This document shows positions 23,609-35,301 of a stretch of DNA of 64,000 bases, piece by piece. Numbering within the stretch: the stretch's first letter is position 1; each line of letters starts with the position of its first letter. The stretch is taken from assembly GCF_009905375.1 (NCBI RefSeq), contig NW_027417602.1:23814-87813 (forward strand), read 5' to 3'. The notes beneath the pieces were generated by a model. The model had not been told where the DNA came from, searched no databases, and was given only the letters and a program-made list of their open reading frames with translations. Source of the DNA: Apium graveolens. Its lineage: Eukaryota > Streptophyta > Magnoliopsida > Apiales > Apiaceae. Made by a program: the position numbers and the translations under genes.

Positions 23609-24981
23609 TTACTGGCCCTCGGGGCTGTGGGTTATGATCTCTGTCGTTACCCCTTCGATCGTCATCTCTTCGATCATTATCTCTCTTTTGGCCTCCGGCC
23701 TCCTCACCCTGGTGAAACGTCCAAATTTTCCCCTTCGGATCAGATACTCAATCTCATCCTTAAGTTGCCTACAATCGTCGGTATCATGACCGACATCCTT
23801 ATGAAACCTACAGTACCGACTCTTGTCTCTTTTCTCGGGGACTCCCCTTAGTGGCTTCGGCCATTTGAAGTCCTTGTCCTTCTTAATTTCTATAAGGATT
23901 TTGCTCCTTGGAGCATTCAACCTTGCATATTCAGCGAACCTTGGTTGCTGATTCTTCTTAGAAGAGGAGGAGTCCGAGTTTTTGCCAATTCGTGGATACT
24001 TGTCCTTGGCATCATACTCCTGACCCATCTTCCGCTTCTTGTTTCCAGTAGGTTCGTTACTCACAGCTATCTTCTTCATACTTTCCTCCACCTTAATATA
24101 TTTCCCAGCTCTATCCTGGAGCTGCAGCATGCTTTCGGGAGGGCGCTTAGCCAAGGACATCTTAAAGAACTCGTCTCTAGTCCCCTGTTGCAGGGCTATT
24201 ATAGCTACTTTATCATCAAGATCAGGGACCTTCAAAGCCTCCTTCGTAAATCAATTCAGATACTCTCTCAGGGACTCCTTTGCTCTTTGGACTATACCCA
24301 TGAGAGATGCTGAGCTCTTCTCGTGCACTCTGCCACTTATGAACTGCTTGATAAAAGCTTGACTCAAGTCCTTAAAGGATCCAATAGAGTTTGGGGGCAG
24401 ATGGCTGTACCACCTTTGAGCCATGCCCGATAGGGTTTGAGGGAAGGCCCGACACTTAATAGCGTCGTTCACGGGCTGTAACAATAGGGCGTTAGAGAAC
24501 GTCCGAACATGATTAGCGGGGTCGCCAGTACCATCGTATGCTTTGATGGTGGGCATCTTGAACTTCCTTGAGATACGAGCATTCATTATCTCATCAATGA
24601 ATGGTGGGTTTGGATCATCAGGATCACCTAGGGGCATAAGATCACTTGGATCAGCCTTGGGACAGCTGCCCTTCTTGGTATTGGACCATCTAGGTCTATG
24701 ATTGGAGGAGGATTTCTCCACCTTGGAACAAGTGGGGGTCTTGGGGCCAGATGTGTCTCCAGGTCTCGCTTCAGCCTTTGGATCTCTGCTTCATGAGCGC
24801 CGATCCTCTCTTGAACATCTTGGGGATTCATCCCTTGTGTGTTCCTAGAGTGTTGTTCAGTGTCAGCCATCGGCTCCTTGCCAGCACGCCTTCTTCTTGG
24901 AGCAACATCGTCATCCGATGACTCGGAGTCTCTTTCAGTATGAGGCCCAGAGAATTCTTGATCTTCCGGAATAGGAGCCAA
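23609..24981 (-). pseudogene. Gypsy gag, broken into three frames
   Basis: The N-terminal frame 24628-24981 is charged with a short coiled-coil-like stretch (ERIGAHEAEIQRLKRDLETH). The middle frame 24251-24721 carries the retrotransposon gag domain, with FPQTLSGMAQRWYSHLPPNS and FIKQFISGRVHEKSSASL. The third frame 23609-24235 carries DKVAIIALQQGTRDEFFKMS and, near its end, CRFHKDVGHDTDDCRQLK, a zinc knuckle of the C-x3-H form. Gag forms the particle that encloses the RNA. Frameshift at about 24700 and a stop near 24250 break it. Confidence 0.9.
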
Positions 24982-25081
24982 GATACGTATTTATTGGGGC
25001 GTCTGCCATTGTGCTTGAGTCCTACCAGGGTGTCCGCTCCCTCCAACTTCGGGGTATAGAGGCATCCCGTAAAGGGTTAGT

Positions 25082-25351
25082 AGTCAAAATTGTCGAGTAC
25101 TCATACCCAAGGGGTTGAGAGTTCACAGGTGTATGCAACTGCTGAAGTTGGGGGTTCGTCCCTTGAGGAGCCGGGGGATTCGTCCCTTGTGTTTGAGCCT
25201 CAGTTGCCCCTACTAGGGTTCCTTCTTGGGTGGGGGCATAAGTTGAGTGTGGTGGTACTTCTACTACTGAAGCGATTGTTCATGATGGGATATGAGTGTC
25301 TGTCCCACTAGTGTTTTTGCTCCGTATGTTCACAATGGTTGTTGTAAGTTT
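25082..25351 (-). other. Leader and gag N-terminal remnant of the gypsy element
   Basis: Between the primer site and the first recognisable gag frame. On the minus strand there are Pro/Gln/Gly-rich pieces with stops. GGTTCGTCCCTTG-like words are repeated at 25149 and 25175. Confidence 0.45.
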
Positions 25352-25369
25352 CCCCTAGACGGCGCCAAA
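25352..25369 (-). other. Primer-binding site of the gypsy element
   Basis: Minus strand TTTGGCGCCGTCTAGGGG directly inside the right LTR. TGGCGCCGTC-type sites are usual in plant Tat/Athila gypsy elements. It shows that the right LTR is the 5' LTR. Confidence 0.88.
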
Positions 25370-25908
25370 TATTGTGGAATAAAAACCTGAGTACTTTAGT
25401 ATTTAATACTAGGGTTGGTGAGCTTCGAGCTTTAATGGCTGCTCTTGCATTCGGGACTATCGATCCTTGCAAGATTCCTACGTATCTCTGTGTTGTGGAG
25501 AATCAAGCCAAAAACGTAGTTCTAGATTGAGGGGTAGAGCCCTTTATATAGAGTTTAGTCTAGGGTTAGACTTCTGTTGGGAGACTTGGTGGATAAGTCT
25601 CCAACTTAGATGGTGATTAGGAGTCCCCTTAAGGAAGGAGATCCAGAACCTTCTATGTAAGACTTTGAGTCCATTTAGAACACACACATATCTGCTCTTC
25701 CAGCCGTATTGGGCCTAGTCCTTGAACAACTCAGGTTCGTGGACTTGGACGACCTCTGCTGGTGGGCTTTGGATGTTTGGACCGTCATAGGCCTGTTACG
25801 AAGTTTTGGATCAGACAGGTCTGCTATGAAACTTGGACCAGACAGGTCTGTATTGGATATTAATGCGACATTTAATGTGTCTTTGGGATGTATTTTCTAT
25901 CCATATGA
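25370..25908 (-). mobile_element. 5' LTR of the gypsy element (539 bp)
   Basis: Aligned with 19739-20305. Its ends are TA...GA where the other copy has TG...CA, one mutation at each side. It lacks about 28 bases near the end that the other copy has. TATA box on the minus strand at 25542-25550. Confidence 0.9.
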
Positions 25909-25913
25909 GATAT
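25909..25913. repeat. Target-site duplication of the gypsy element, right (GATAT)
   Basis: Matches 19734-19738. Confidence 0.85.
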
Positions 25914-26182
25914 CCTCACAAAAGGTAAAAATCAACTTTTTTTAAAGCACATGGGACATTCTTTCTCTAACAATCTTTGAAATTTATCAAATAATTTTTC
26001 ACCTTTTTTTCAGTAAAAAACTGTTGTTGTCTGCAACACTTGTCAAACACACTAGTACTTGAAAAAAAACGTTTATTTAATAAAATATGAGAGTAGATGT
26101 GCAGTGTATACACCTCAAGGGTGCATGACGTAACTAAGCTGACAAAGCGGGAAGTGTAGCCGCAATAGCACCCATTTTTATA

Positions 26183-26187
26183 TGACT
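26183..26187. repeat. Target-site duplication of the SIRE-like complex, left (TGACT)
   Basis: Same five bases at 53961-53965, outside the far LTR; the middle LTR has none. Confidence 0.85.
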
Positions 26188-27228
26188 TGTTAGTCCCTTA
26201 CCAATGCAATAAGAATTACAGAAGGGGGGTTGAATGGAATTCTTGAAACTTTTTCACAAATAAAATTGTTCGAACTTAAATATATATATCAGTGTGAATT
26301 GATTTGCAGAGTGCGGAATAATAACTTGAAATGAATCAAAACACAAGTAATTAAAAACACAAGTCTTTAAAAACTTTTTGGTGGATTTGAATGTATCCAC
26401 CAGAGATATATAATATATCAAGAGAACTCTGTGTAGCAATTAGCTCACAGCTGCTTATAAATTATCAACAACTAAGATTGTAGAGAAATGCTAAGATTAC
26501 AGCTTACAAATGTTTCTCTCTCGGTTGCTTAGTTAATTGTTCTATTTGCTAGTTCTTGGTTTATATATCACCAAGATTACAAAGCAATAAGATAAGATAA
26601 TAAAACAAAAACTATAAAGTCTAATACTATGCTACTTCATTACTCTAATCCAGCATCTTTGAATATCTTCATAATAGCATGGAAATGGAAATGCTTTTTT
26701 GTTCTCTAAAACCCAGTTGAATAGGCTTCCACATTCCATTTGCATACACTCGACGCATGTGACTGTGTTGTCACTGTCAACAGATGTTTGAATTCTTTAT
26801 CCGTCGGGTTCATGATCATCCTTCGGGTTCATGATCATCCTTCGGGTTGTCTTGTTGATCATCCGTTGAATGACATTGTTGTTTATCCGTCGGGTAGCAA
26901 TCTGGCACTTGACTTCATTTCATTTATGCAGAATTACAAGTCATCATCTATGTACAATTAATCAAGCTATTCTGCATATCTAGTTAAAGTCAACATGACT
27001 TGAGTACTACTACAGAATCTAAATAATGTGTATGCAGAAATGTGCTACAGACTTATTGTTACATAAGCTACTCACTCGATGGATAATAAATTATCATCCG
27101 TCGGGACTATATTGAGTTATCCGTCAGGACTATAATCCTTATACGTCAAGTACTACATTTTTCACTAAGTAAAATCTACCAAGGTGTTTTGTTAATGAAA
27201 TCATCAAGTACACAACATATACACAACA
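26188..27228 (-). mobile_element. 3' LTR of unit B (1041 bp)
   Basis: Begins TGTTAGTCCCTTACC and ends CATATACACAACA next to the polypurine tract. It contains a hairpin (26379-26402), a TATA box read on the minus strand (26570-26577) inside an inverted repeat CTTGGT/ACCAAG, and two clusters of ATCCGTCGGG words (26806-26895 and 27066-27150). Its words are more decayed than in the other two LTRs. Confidence 0.92.
26379..26402 (-). promoter_or_regulatory. Conserved hairpin in the transcribed part of the LTR
   Basis: TGGTGGAT, 8-base loop, ATCCACCA. It lies downstream of the minus-strand TATA box, hence in the R/U5 part of the RNA. Counterparts: 46769-46796, 53135-53162 and, in family E with a different loop, 63338-63364. 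Confidence 0.7.
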
Positions 27229-27245
27229 ATCTCCCCCAATTTTTA
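27229..27245 (-). other. Polypurine tract of unit B
   Basis: Minus strand AAATTGGGGGAGAT directly before the 3' LTR start TGTTGTG. Confidence 0.8.
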
Positions 27246-27509
27246 TCTACTGGAATTGTAGCCATAAATTAAGATAAACTTGATGATAACATAACACCTT
27301 AAAAATACAACTTTGAAAGTGAGTAGATAAAACTGTAAAGTGCTTCCTTTAACAAAATGTACAAAGTTTAGCTCACAGTCATTTTTAAGGTGCTCCTCTA
27401 GCCTGAGCAAATTTATCTAGTTCCTTGAAGGTCTAGATCTCTTTCCAAGCTTTCTGTTGTTTTCTTCTATCTGATTTTGGAGCTGTCTGTGGAATTCCAG
27501 TTCATCAGA

Positions 27510-30500
27510 TTATGAGAGATTTAGGTTTTCTTGCATCTCCAAGAGAGTCTCATTGCTAGAGATGCTCAATTGATCTTCTAACCTGAAAAATCTTCTAACT
27601 CCTTTGTCATCCATGAACTCCATCAGCCAGTAGGGCCTTAGATGCACTCTTTTTCCTGTGTAAGGAATAATTAGAGTCTTTGGGAGTGCATCTTTATCTA
27701 TAATGCTCCTCAGTTCTTCAATCTTCTTTAGAACCAGTCTTCCTGCAGTTACATTGAACCCAAAGTTCTTCTTGAAAGATGAATAAACCTTTATCAGAAC
27801 AGCCTGGCTTTCTTGAAGGATCCTGTGAAGTGGCCATTGGATCTCCTTTCCCCCCTTGTAATTGAAAACTAACCTTTCAGGTAGATTCCTGTATGCATCA
27901 ATCCCTCTCACTTCTTTTAGTTCATCTAGATAGAGATTTAGATCAGAGAATTCCTTGATGTCACACAAGTACATGTAATCTCCCTTGTTGACTTTAGATT
28001 ATGCTTTGACTAGAGATTTGGATTTGAGAGGTGACAACTTCACTTTCTTGACTGCTCTTGACTTTGTTCTCTTTGGCTTGTTAAGGATTGGCAGATTGAA
28101 GTCAGGAATTAATTGGCTCTCCCAGTCTATTGGTTCATCCTTAGGCACAATAGGTTCACCATGAATGTTCCTGTAAGGATCCACCACCTTGATGTCTTCA
28201 AATACCACATAGGGTTTTGATGCTTGAGTTGTAATTAGAGTGGATTCCTTGGGAAACTGATCCTCCAATTCCTTACCAACAAAGTTCAATTTCCTTTTGG
28301 TTCTTTTGGAAAATTCCTTGTATCTCTGAGATTTCTTCTATTGTGATTCAACTTGCTTCTTTGGATCTTGAGATTCAGTGATTTCAGATGGCTGAGCAGG
28401 AATCTGTTGTGTTGGTTTCACAGCTTGTAGCTTGGCCAAGATAACAGCTTGCTCTTTCTTTTGCTTAGCCTTTTGGCATTTAGAATAGCTTGCTTCTTTT
28501 TCTGCTTCAATCTTGCCTTTTCTTCTCTCTTTGCTTGAGCAAATTGAGGATGTCCAGCCACCACACAAATTTCTTTCCCATTCCTGAAAACTTTAGCAAT
28601 TCTCCTTTTTAAGGCTGAATCAGCTGGATCCTTGTAGAAGGAAATTGATCTTGAAAGAAGCTTCTTCTCATCAGGTTTAGGTGTCTCATATACTGTATTT
28701 TAAGGATTCTTTAATGATGATTTTGGATAGTTCACCCTTGGCTTCATAATAATTTCAGCCTTTGGAGATTTGATGCAGGATGGCTGTCCTCTTTCCAGAT
28801 AGTTCATGCTCATTTCATTCATAGAGATCTGCTTGACTTGAGAGTGATGAATGGCTGACTTTACTGGCTCCTTTACTAGCCCAAACTTCTTTTATATGTC
28901 CTCATCAATTTTCTCCCAGTTGATTGGCTTCAACTGCTCCTTTTCAGCATCTCTTAAATTGGCTACTGCTGCATTGATCAGATCAATACTGTCTGTTACT
29001 GGTGGTATGATGAAAGCAATTGTAGGCACAATTACTTTACTGATTTGAATTTGAAGCTTCTCCCCCTCACTTGGTCCTTTCTCCCCCCTTTTGTTATCAT
29101 CAAGTTGAGTAGAGGAGGAGGTTTGTGCAGCCACCAGTTTCTAAAGCAAGTCTGTTTGTTGAGCTTAATGAAGATGAATGGCTGTTAGAGATGCTTCCAT
29201 AGCTGACATTCTTGTATCCAAGGCATCTATCTTTGTGGCAAGATCAGAATTTTTCCTGAGTTGTCTCTTGATGTCAAGAATTGTAGCTTCTGGAAGCTTA
29301 GAGTCCATCTTGTCAGAAATAGCCTTTTTCATCTCATCAATATCACCCTTGATGGTGTTGACATCTCTAGCATGTTGGAAGCCTTGAATCTGTTGTAGTT
29401 GCAGAGAAGCAAGATGTGCTTGAAGGAGCTTCTTGGTGTTGGCATTTGTAGTGGTTTGAAGAGTAGAATTTGTCTGATTTATGAGTTAGATCAGGGTTGT
29501 CTTGAAGTAGTGTTCATCACAATATTTTGAAAATGCCCATGATGGGATGCCTGATCTTGAACTGGAACCTACTTCTCCCCCTATGTCCAATGGCTGTTCT
29601 TCACTATGTCCACCTTCATCTCCAAAGAAATCTGCTGAACCACCAGTCTCATAATCAACATCACCAGCTGTAGAGGGCAAAGCTGTGATGGCATCCTTAG
29701 CTCTTAACATTGATTGAGTGGTATGCACCAAATTGAGCATCGTTTCTGCATTGTCATTGCCCTCTTCAGCTAGAAGTTGATAAGCTGGAACAGGGTGAGT
29801 AAATGCCTCAGCATCAAGGGAGGTGGAATCTATAACAGCTTGAGATTGCTGAGATAATCCCTCCCTGTCTGCATCCTGGATATTCATTTACTCACTAGCA
29901 ATGAAATCCATCCTTATAGCTCCTGTACCTGCATTTCTCTTTTGTTCTCTCTTTTGTTGCATCAGGGTCTCACCCTGGCTTCCCATCCTCACACCCTCAC
30001 CTTACCATCTAAGGTGGGACTCCTCTCACTCTCTTTTGCCAATCCTGAAGAAATGAATTGCATATTTTCACTCTTTTTCTCTCCTTTTTCCTGGGAGCAA
30101 CCCAGACTCTCACTCATAATATTCTCTTCCCTCAATCATAAGAGTGACTATACAACCACTAAGTCTTCTGCACTAGAGATAATAGATGAAATTTGAAGTT
30201 GTGCAGAGACACCCGACGGATGAGGAATATCCATCGGGTTAGCAGTTTGACTATCCGACGGATAAATGGTGTTAAGCTTATCCGTCGGGATACAATCACT
30301 ACTCGATGGATGATCAATATCCATCGAGAGAGTGGAAATGAATGAACTTGGAATTGAAACTATTGCGAACTCTGTGCTGATTGATGAAATTTTGGGCACA
30401 GATGTTTCAACAGTTCCTGAAAGAATTGGCAAGTGAGCCAATAAATCGTCCAAAAGATGATGCTCACTTGCAATAGATATTGGCTTCCCCAACAAAGTTA

Positions 30501-31976
30501 AAGAAGGGGAATCAGGAATTGATGTGCTGATCATGTCCACATCCAGAGAGTTTGTGGCAGAATTTGGTGTTTAAGGTGCTTCTATAAGTAATGATTTTGG
30601 CTGTGACTCCACATTTATTGGAGCCACATCTAGCTGAATTTGTGAAGGTGCAGTGACTGTGTCTTTAGCACCAGTTTGCACAGTGTGTGAACCCTGTGCA
30701 TCCCCAAAAGTTTTGGATTTCTTCTTTCTGGCATAAGTTTAGGGTGAGCTAGTGTCCCTTACCCTTTTGGCCTGTGCTCTTGGCTGAGAGCTTTGTTCAA
30801 TAGCCACATCCTTTTGGGAGGATGCAACTAGAAATGAGCTTTTATCCTTATTAATCACTGCAGTTTGTTGGGAAACTGCAGTGTGGCTAGGCTGGGAACC
30901 ACTCAACTCTCCATCCTTATTCTTAGGGTTTCTTTTATGTTCACCCTGTCCCTCACCTACCTTACCCGCCTTCACACTCCCCTCTTTGGTTTCGGTAGTT
31001 TTGCAACTGGCATCTTTTGAGAGATACCAGAGGGGGCTTTCTTTTATTTGGATTTTGAAATTTTTTATGATTTAGTAGCTTGGGTAGGCAACTGTTGGGT
31101 CATTGACACAGTTGCCATTTCTACACTAGAATTCAAAGAAATTTGTGAGGTTGGAATAGTAGGGACAGATGAACTTACCTCACTTACCTGAGGTGCTTCC
31201 ATTACAGGGAAATAGAAGAGTGGCACTTCTCTATGATGATTTTCTCTGTTCAAATCTGCAATAATTCTTCTCTCTTGAACCCAACAATCTAATTTGTTGT
31301 TTGGGTTCTCAAGTACAATTTCCTCAGAGAGGCGGTTAGCTAACATCATGAAAAATCTAGCATAATAAACATTTTTACCCCTCTTATTTAACTCTCCTAA
31401 CTTAAATCCCAACTCAAATAAAACAAGATCACTAAAATTGCAGAATTTATCTGTAACTAGCATGTAAAGCATGCTAAGCATGGAAATATTGACAGAATCA
31501 AAATTATTGATTTTACCAGAAAAGACCTTGGTCACTACATCACACATGAAACTCCATTCCTTCCTAAGACCCAATCTCCTAATGTCACTTAACTTAGAAG
31601 TAGGGAGAGCATAGTTCATGGAATTAAGCATATTAACTATATCAGTGTCTGTGTGTGGTGAGGTCACAGTATTATCAGGAATATTGAAACATGCTTTGAT
31701 AACATCACTATTAATACATAATTTCTTACCTATAATGGTGAGTGTGATGGTCTTATCTGTCGAGTTGTATGAAGCAGTAGTCCATATTTCTTCAACAACT
31801 TCACAGAAGATGGTGGGTGATTCTAGCATTGCATAGCTGAGTTTGCAGTTCTTCACAAAATCCATCATTTTGTGGTAGTCACTTGAATGTTAAATCCTCT
31901 TATTTACTAGAGCCGTGAAGTTGTTCTTCTCATAGATGTATCCAGTTTGTGACATGATCTTGACTACTGGTGCCAT
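27510..31976 (-). pseudogene. Extra ORF of unit B, between pol and the 3' LTR (position of SIRE 'env-like' ORF)
   Basis: About 1,490 codons long, read from a start at 31976 (MAPVVKIMSQTGYIYEKNNF) and broken by a stop near 31890 and by several frameshifts. Pieces: 31065-31868, 30739-30975, 30148-30540, 29486-29887, 28892-29134, 28338-28568, 27999-28289, 27510-27974. The N-terminal piece is a compact Leu/Ile-rich domain (NMLNSMNYALPTSKLSDI). The middle is Ser/Gln/Lys-rich and probably disordered. The C-terminal piece looks folded (VFNYKGGKEIQWPLHRILQE, then FMDDKGVRRFFRLEDQL). I see no signal peptide, no clear membrane anchor and no enzyme motif, so calling it an envelope is not supported here. 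Its job is unknown. ATCCGTCGG words interrupt it at 30207-30330. Confidence 0.7.
30207..30330. repeat. ATCCGTCGG-word cluster inside the extra ORF
   Basis: Words in both orientations: CCCGACGGAT, CCGACGGAT and ATCCGTCGGG, plus three one-base variants (ATCCATCGGG, CTCGATGGAT, ATCCATCGAG). Confidence 0.9.
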
Positions 31977-32517
31977 TGTTAGAGAGTGGAAATTGCAGAG
32001 ATAGAGATACTAATTGCTTTTGAGAAAGAGAGAATTTAGAGCAGATAATTTGAGAATGATAAAAGAAAAGCAATGGAAATGAAATAAGCTTTTATACTGT
32101 CAAAAATAATGTTCAGGAAATTATTGCCTAAAATAGCCGTTTAAAAATAAACTGTAAAAATAAAGCCGTTTATTTTTAAAATAGCCGTTTAAAAATAAAC
32201 TGTAAAAATTCCACCAATTATCCGTCGTGTTATGCTTACAAACTGTAAGTATACTCGATGGATAATGTTCAGGAAATTAACTGCTAAGATTAAGACAATT
32301 CGACGGATGAGGATAAACTATTATCCGTCGAGTTATAAAATATTCCAGAAAAATAATTGATTTTTATTTACAAGCAATATTCCGACGGATGATCAAACTC
32401 GATGGATAAAGATCATCCGTCGAGATGTAAATTTTGTCTTAACCAAAATTCCATCTTGGACTGAAAAATCAATTAAATTTCTGGCTGCATAACAACCTGC
32501 AAATTATCTGAAAAGAT
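31977..32517. other. Spacer between pol and extra ORF of unit B, with word cluster
   Basis: Noncoding. A 27-bp segment (AAAATAGCCGTTTAAAAATA...) is repeated at about 32130 and 32180. Between 32218 and 32425 are five exact ATCCGTCG words and two variants in both orientations, so an RNA of either strand could fold on itself. It may hold the promoter or splice site for the extra ORF; nothing shows which. Confidence 0.6.
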
Positions 32518-34468
32518 TTAAGAATAATTAAGCATACCTAATTCACTTACCAACCTTGAGAAGGTGGATTCATCCAGTGGCTTGGTAAAAATATCTGCAA
32601 GCTGCTTTTCACTTGAAAAAAAATGTAGTTCCACAGTACCATTCATTACATGTTCCCTTATGAAGTGGTACTTGATGTCTATGTGCTTTGTCCTTGAATG
32701 TTGTACTAGATTTTCAGTGATGGCAATTGCACTTGTGTTATCACAGAAAATAGGAATCCTCTCAACTTGCAGACCATAGTCTAGCAATTGATTTTTCATC
32801 CACAAAATCTGAAAATTGACAGGTTCCTGTTGTGCTTTTTCTATCAATTCTACAACTGAATTCAGCTTCAGCTATAGAGGTAGAAACTGAATTTTGCTTT
32901 TTACTGAACTAGGACACAAACTTATTTCCTAGAAATTGACAGGTTCCTGTTGTGCTTTTTCTATCAATTCTACAACCGGCATAATCTGCATCTGAATAAT
33001 CAGTTAGATCAAAACTAAAATCTCTAAGGTACCAAATGCCAAGTTTTGGTGTTCCCTTGAGATATCTGAAAATTCTCTTAATAGCTACTAAGTGAGATTC
33101 TCTAGGATCAGCCTGAAATCTAGCACACAAATATGTAGCAAACATTATATTTGGCCTATTAGCTGTTAAGTACAGAAGTGAGCCAACCATGCCCCTATAA
33201 CTTGAAATATCCACAGACTTTTCAGTAGTGTTTAATTCAAGCTTACTTGCAGTGGCCATGAGAGTTTTTGCAGATGTGCAATCCATTAGATCAAACTTCT
33301 TTAAAAGATCATAAATGTATTTAGTTTAACTAATGAATATTCCATTACTAACTTGCTTAACTTGCAAACCAAGACAGTAAGTTAGTTCTCCCATCATACT
33401 CATTTCATACTTACGCTGCATCAATTTGGCAAACTTTTTGCAAAGTTTTTCATCTGTAGAGCCAAAAATAATGTCATCTTCATAAATTTGAACAAGTATA
33501 CTAGAGCCATTAACATTTCTAAAGAATAAAGTTTTATCTACAGTACCTCTTGTGAAGTGATTTTCCAAAAGGAACTTTGATAAAGTGTCATACTAGGCTC
33601 TAGGTGCTTGCTTCAGTCCATAAAGTGCTTTCAAAAGATAGTAGACATATTCTGGAAAATTTGGATCTTCAAAACCAGGAGACTGACTAACATAGACTTC
33701 CTCCACCAAATCTCCATTCAGAAAGGCACTTTTGACATCCATTTGATAGACCTTGAAATTAGCATGGGCTGCATAGGCTAAGAAGATTATGATGGCTTTA
33801 AGTCTTGCAACAGGAGCAAATGTTTCATCAAAATCTATTCTTTCTTGTTGACAATAGACCTTAGCAACCAATCTAGCTTTGTTCCTGACTACTATGCCAT
33901 TTTCATCCATCTTGTTTCTGAATACCCATTTGGTGTCAATTGGATTCTTTCCTCTAGGCTTGGGCACCAGCTTCCATACCTTATTCCTCTCAAATTGATT
34001 TAGCTCCTCCTGCATAGCTAAAATCCAATCAGGATCCAACAAAGCTTCTTCTACCTTCTTTGGTTCTTCCTTAGAAAGAAAGCTACTGTACAGACATTCT
34101 TCTTGAATTGCTCTCCTTGTTTGAACTCTAGAATATACATCACCAATTATGAGCTTAAAGGGGTGATCTTTTGTCCATTTTCTCTGTTGAGGTAGATTAC
34201 CTCTAGATGAAGTGGCCTCATTGTTGTCTTGATGTGTGATAGAGTTTTGATTGTTAGAAACCCCCTGAGTTAATGGATCTTTGATTTGAGAAAGGGGAGC
34301 TTTCTGTAAGTGATCTATCATAACTCTCAGCTCCTTTTGATAACCCAACAGATGGTGAATTTCGAGTACCGACGGTTGAAGCAGGTTGCCTTCAGACGGA
34401 TAAGGCAGATTATTTCCCGACGGATGAAGCATTATGTAACTCGACAGATGTTGAATTTTGTGCTTCAT
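32518..34468 (-). pseudogene. RT and RNase H of unit B
   Basis: RT blocks on the minus strand: [50 protein letters not shown], then YEDDIIF where copia elements have YVDD. RNase H begins [20 protein letters not shown] and ends near 32518 with CDNTSAIAITE and HIDIKYHFIREHV, followed by ADIFTKPLDE. A Trp codon at about 33592 became a stop, a second stop lies at 33326, and a 44-bp templated copy (32813-32856 from 32933-32976) scrambles RNase H. Linker ATCCGTCGG-type words lie at 34365-34450. RT would make element cDNA; this one cannot. Confidence 0.92.
32813..32976. repeat. 44-bp templated duplication in RNase H of unit B
   Basis: 32813-32856 and 32933-32976 are identical at an offset of 120 bases. 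The inserted copy replaces the expected RNase H residues there. Confidence 0.93.
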
Positions 34469-34484
34469 TGGTAGTAGATTTTTC

Positions 34485-35279
34485 GTAGGTCAGGGAGAGT
34501 GTCTCGCCAACCTGAGAGGTATTATGGCCTTGTCATTGAGAATGACAATGAGCTGTCAATCATTGATGATGACGACCCTATGACCTATAATGAGGCTATG
34601 AGTAGTGTTGACTCAGAGAAATGGCAAAGTGCTATGAAATCCGAAATGGAATCTATGTATACCAACCAAGTATGGACTTTGGTTGAAGCACCTGAGGGTG
34701 TGAAGCCTATTGAGTGCAAATGGGTATACAAAAGAAAGATTGGAGCAGATGGCCAGGTAGAGACCTATAAGGCCAGGCTCGTGGCAAAAGGATTTAAACA
34801 AAGACATGGGATTGACTTTGATGAAACTTTTTCGCCTGTAGCCCTGTTAAAATCAATTCGAATTTTGCTTGCAATTGCTGCTTACTACGACTATGAGATC
34901 TGGCAAATGGACGTGAAAACGGCCTTCCTCAATGGGAAACTTGAAGAGGAAGTGTATATGACACAGCCGGATGGTTTTCTTTCCAAGGGAAATGAAAACC
35001 TAGTGTGTAAGCTGCTGCGAACCATATGTGGTTTAAAGCAAGCTTCTCGTAGATGGAACATCCGTTTTGATGAGACAATCAAAGAGTTTGGTTTTATCAA
35101 AAACGTAGATGAACCATGTGCCTACAAAAGGGTTAGTGGGAGCGCGGTAACATTTCTTGTATTGTATTGAAAGCGAGTTGACACACATAACAACATAGCA
35201 GACCCACTCACAAAGCCACTTTCTGATAGTCACTTTGATCGTCATAAAGACAGGATGGGTATTAGATACCAGAGTGATT
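34485..35279 (+). pseudogene. Truncated RT with RNase H tail of element C, left copy
   Basis: The open frame 34499-35170 carries SRQPERYYGLVIENDNE, CKWVYKRKIGADGQVETYKA, QMDVKTAFLNGKLEEEVYMT and ICGLKQASRRWN. It ends with VTFLVLY and a stop exactly where YVDD should begin. The next bases (35171-35279) encode the very end of RNase H (DTHNNIADPLTKPLSDSHF), so an internal deletion removed the RT palm and most of RNase H. Confidence 0.9.
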
Positions 35280-35288
35280 GGCTTTAGT

Positions 35289-35301
35289 ACAAGTGGGAGA
35301 T
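35289..35301 (+). other. Polypurine tract of element C, left copy
   Basis: ACAAGTGGGAGAT directly before the LTR. The second copy is at 41655-41667. Confidence 0.8.

Larger units (their letters stand above)
19739..25908 (-). mobile_element. Ty3/gypsy LTR retrotransposon, Tat-like, internally deleted
   Basis: A complete insertion by its ends: two LTRs, GATAT duplication, a TGGCGCC-type primer site on the right and a polypurine tract on the left. The coding order on the minus strand is gag, protease, part of RT. RNase H and integrase are missing. Tandem arrays fill the 3' part: 92-bp units at 21655-22030 and TAATCGGGGCTAATT-like units at 20590-20970. Plant Tat-lineage elements often carry tandem arrays between pol and the 3' LTR, which fits. 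The LTRs differ by substitutions and a roughly 28-bp indel, so the insertion is not recent. Confidence 0.88.
19574..26055. mobile_element. Possible hAT-like MITE split by the gypsy insertion
   Basis: Left piece 19574-19738 starts AGGCTCTGTTTGGGTTCC and right piece 25914-26055 ends TTGTCAAACACACTAG. These are imperfect inverse ends of the kind seen in plant hAT MITEs. The right piece also has CTGTTGTTGTCTGCAACA just inside the end, a common MITE feature. Removing the gypsy element and one GATAT copy would join the pieces into a sequence of about 305 bp. No 8-bp duplication was found. Confidence 0.35.

Noticed and set aside
27510..31976. Calling the extra ORF an envelope gene
   Set aside because: No signal peptide, membrane anchor or cleavage site seen; position alone is not enough.
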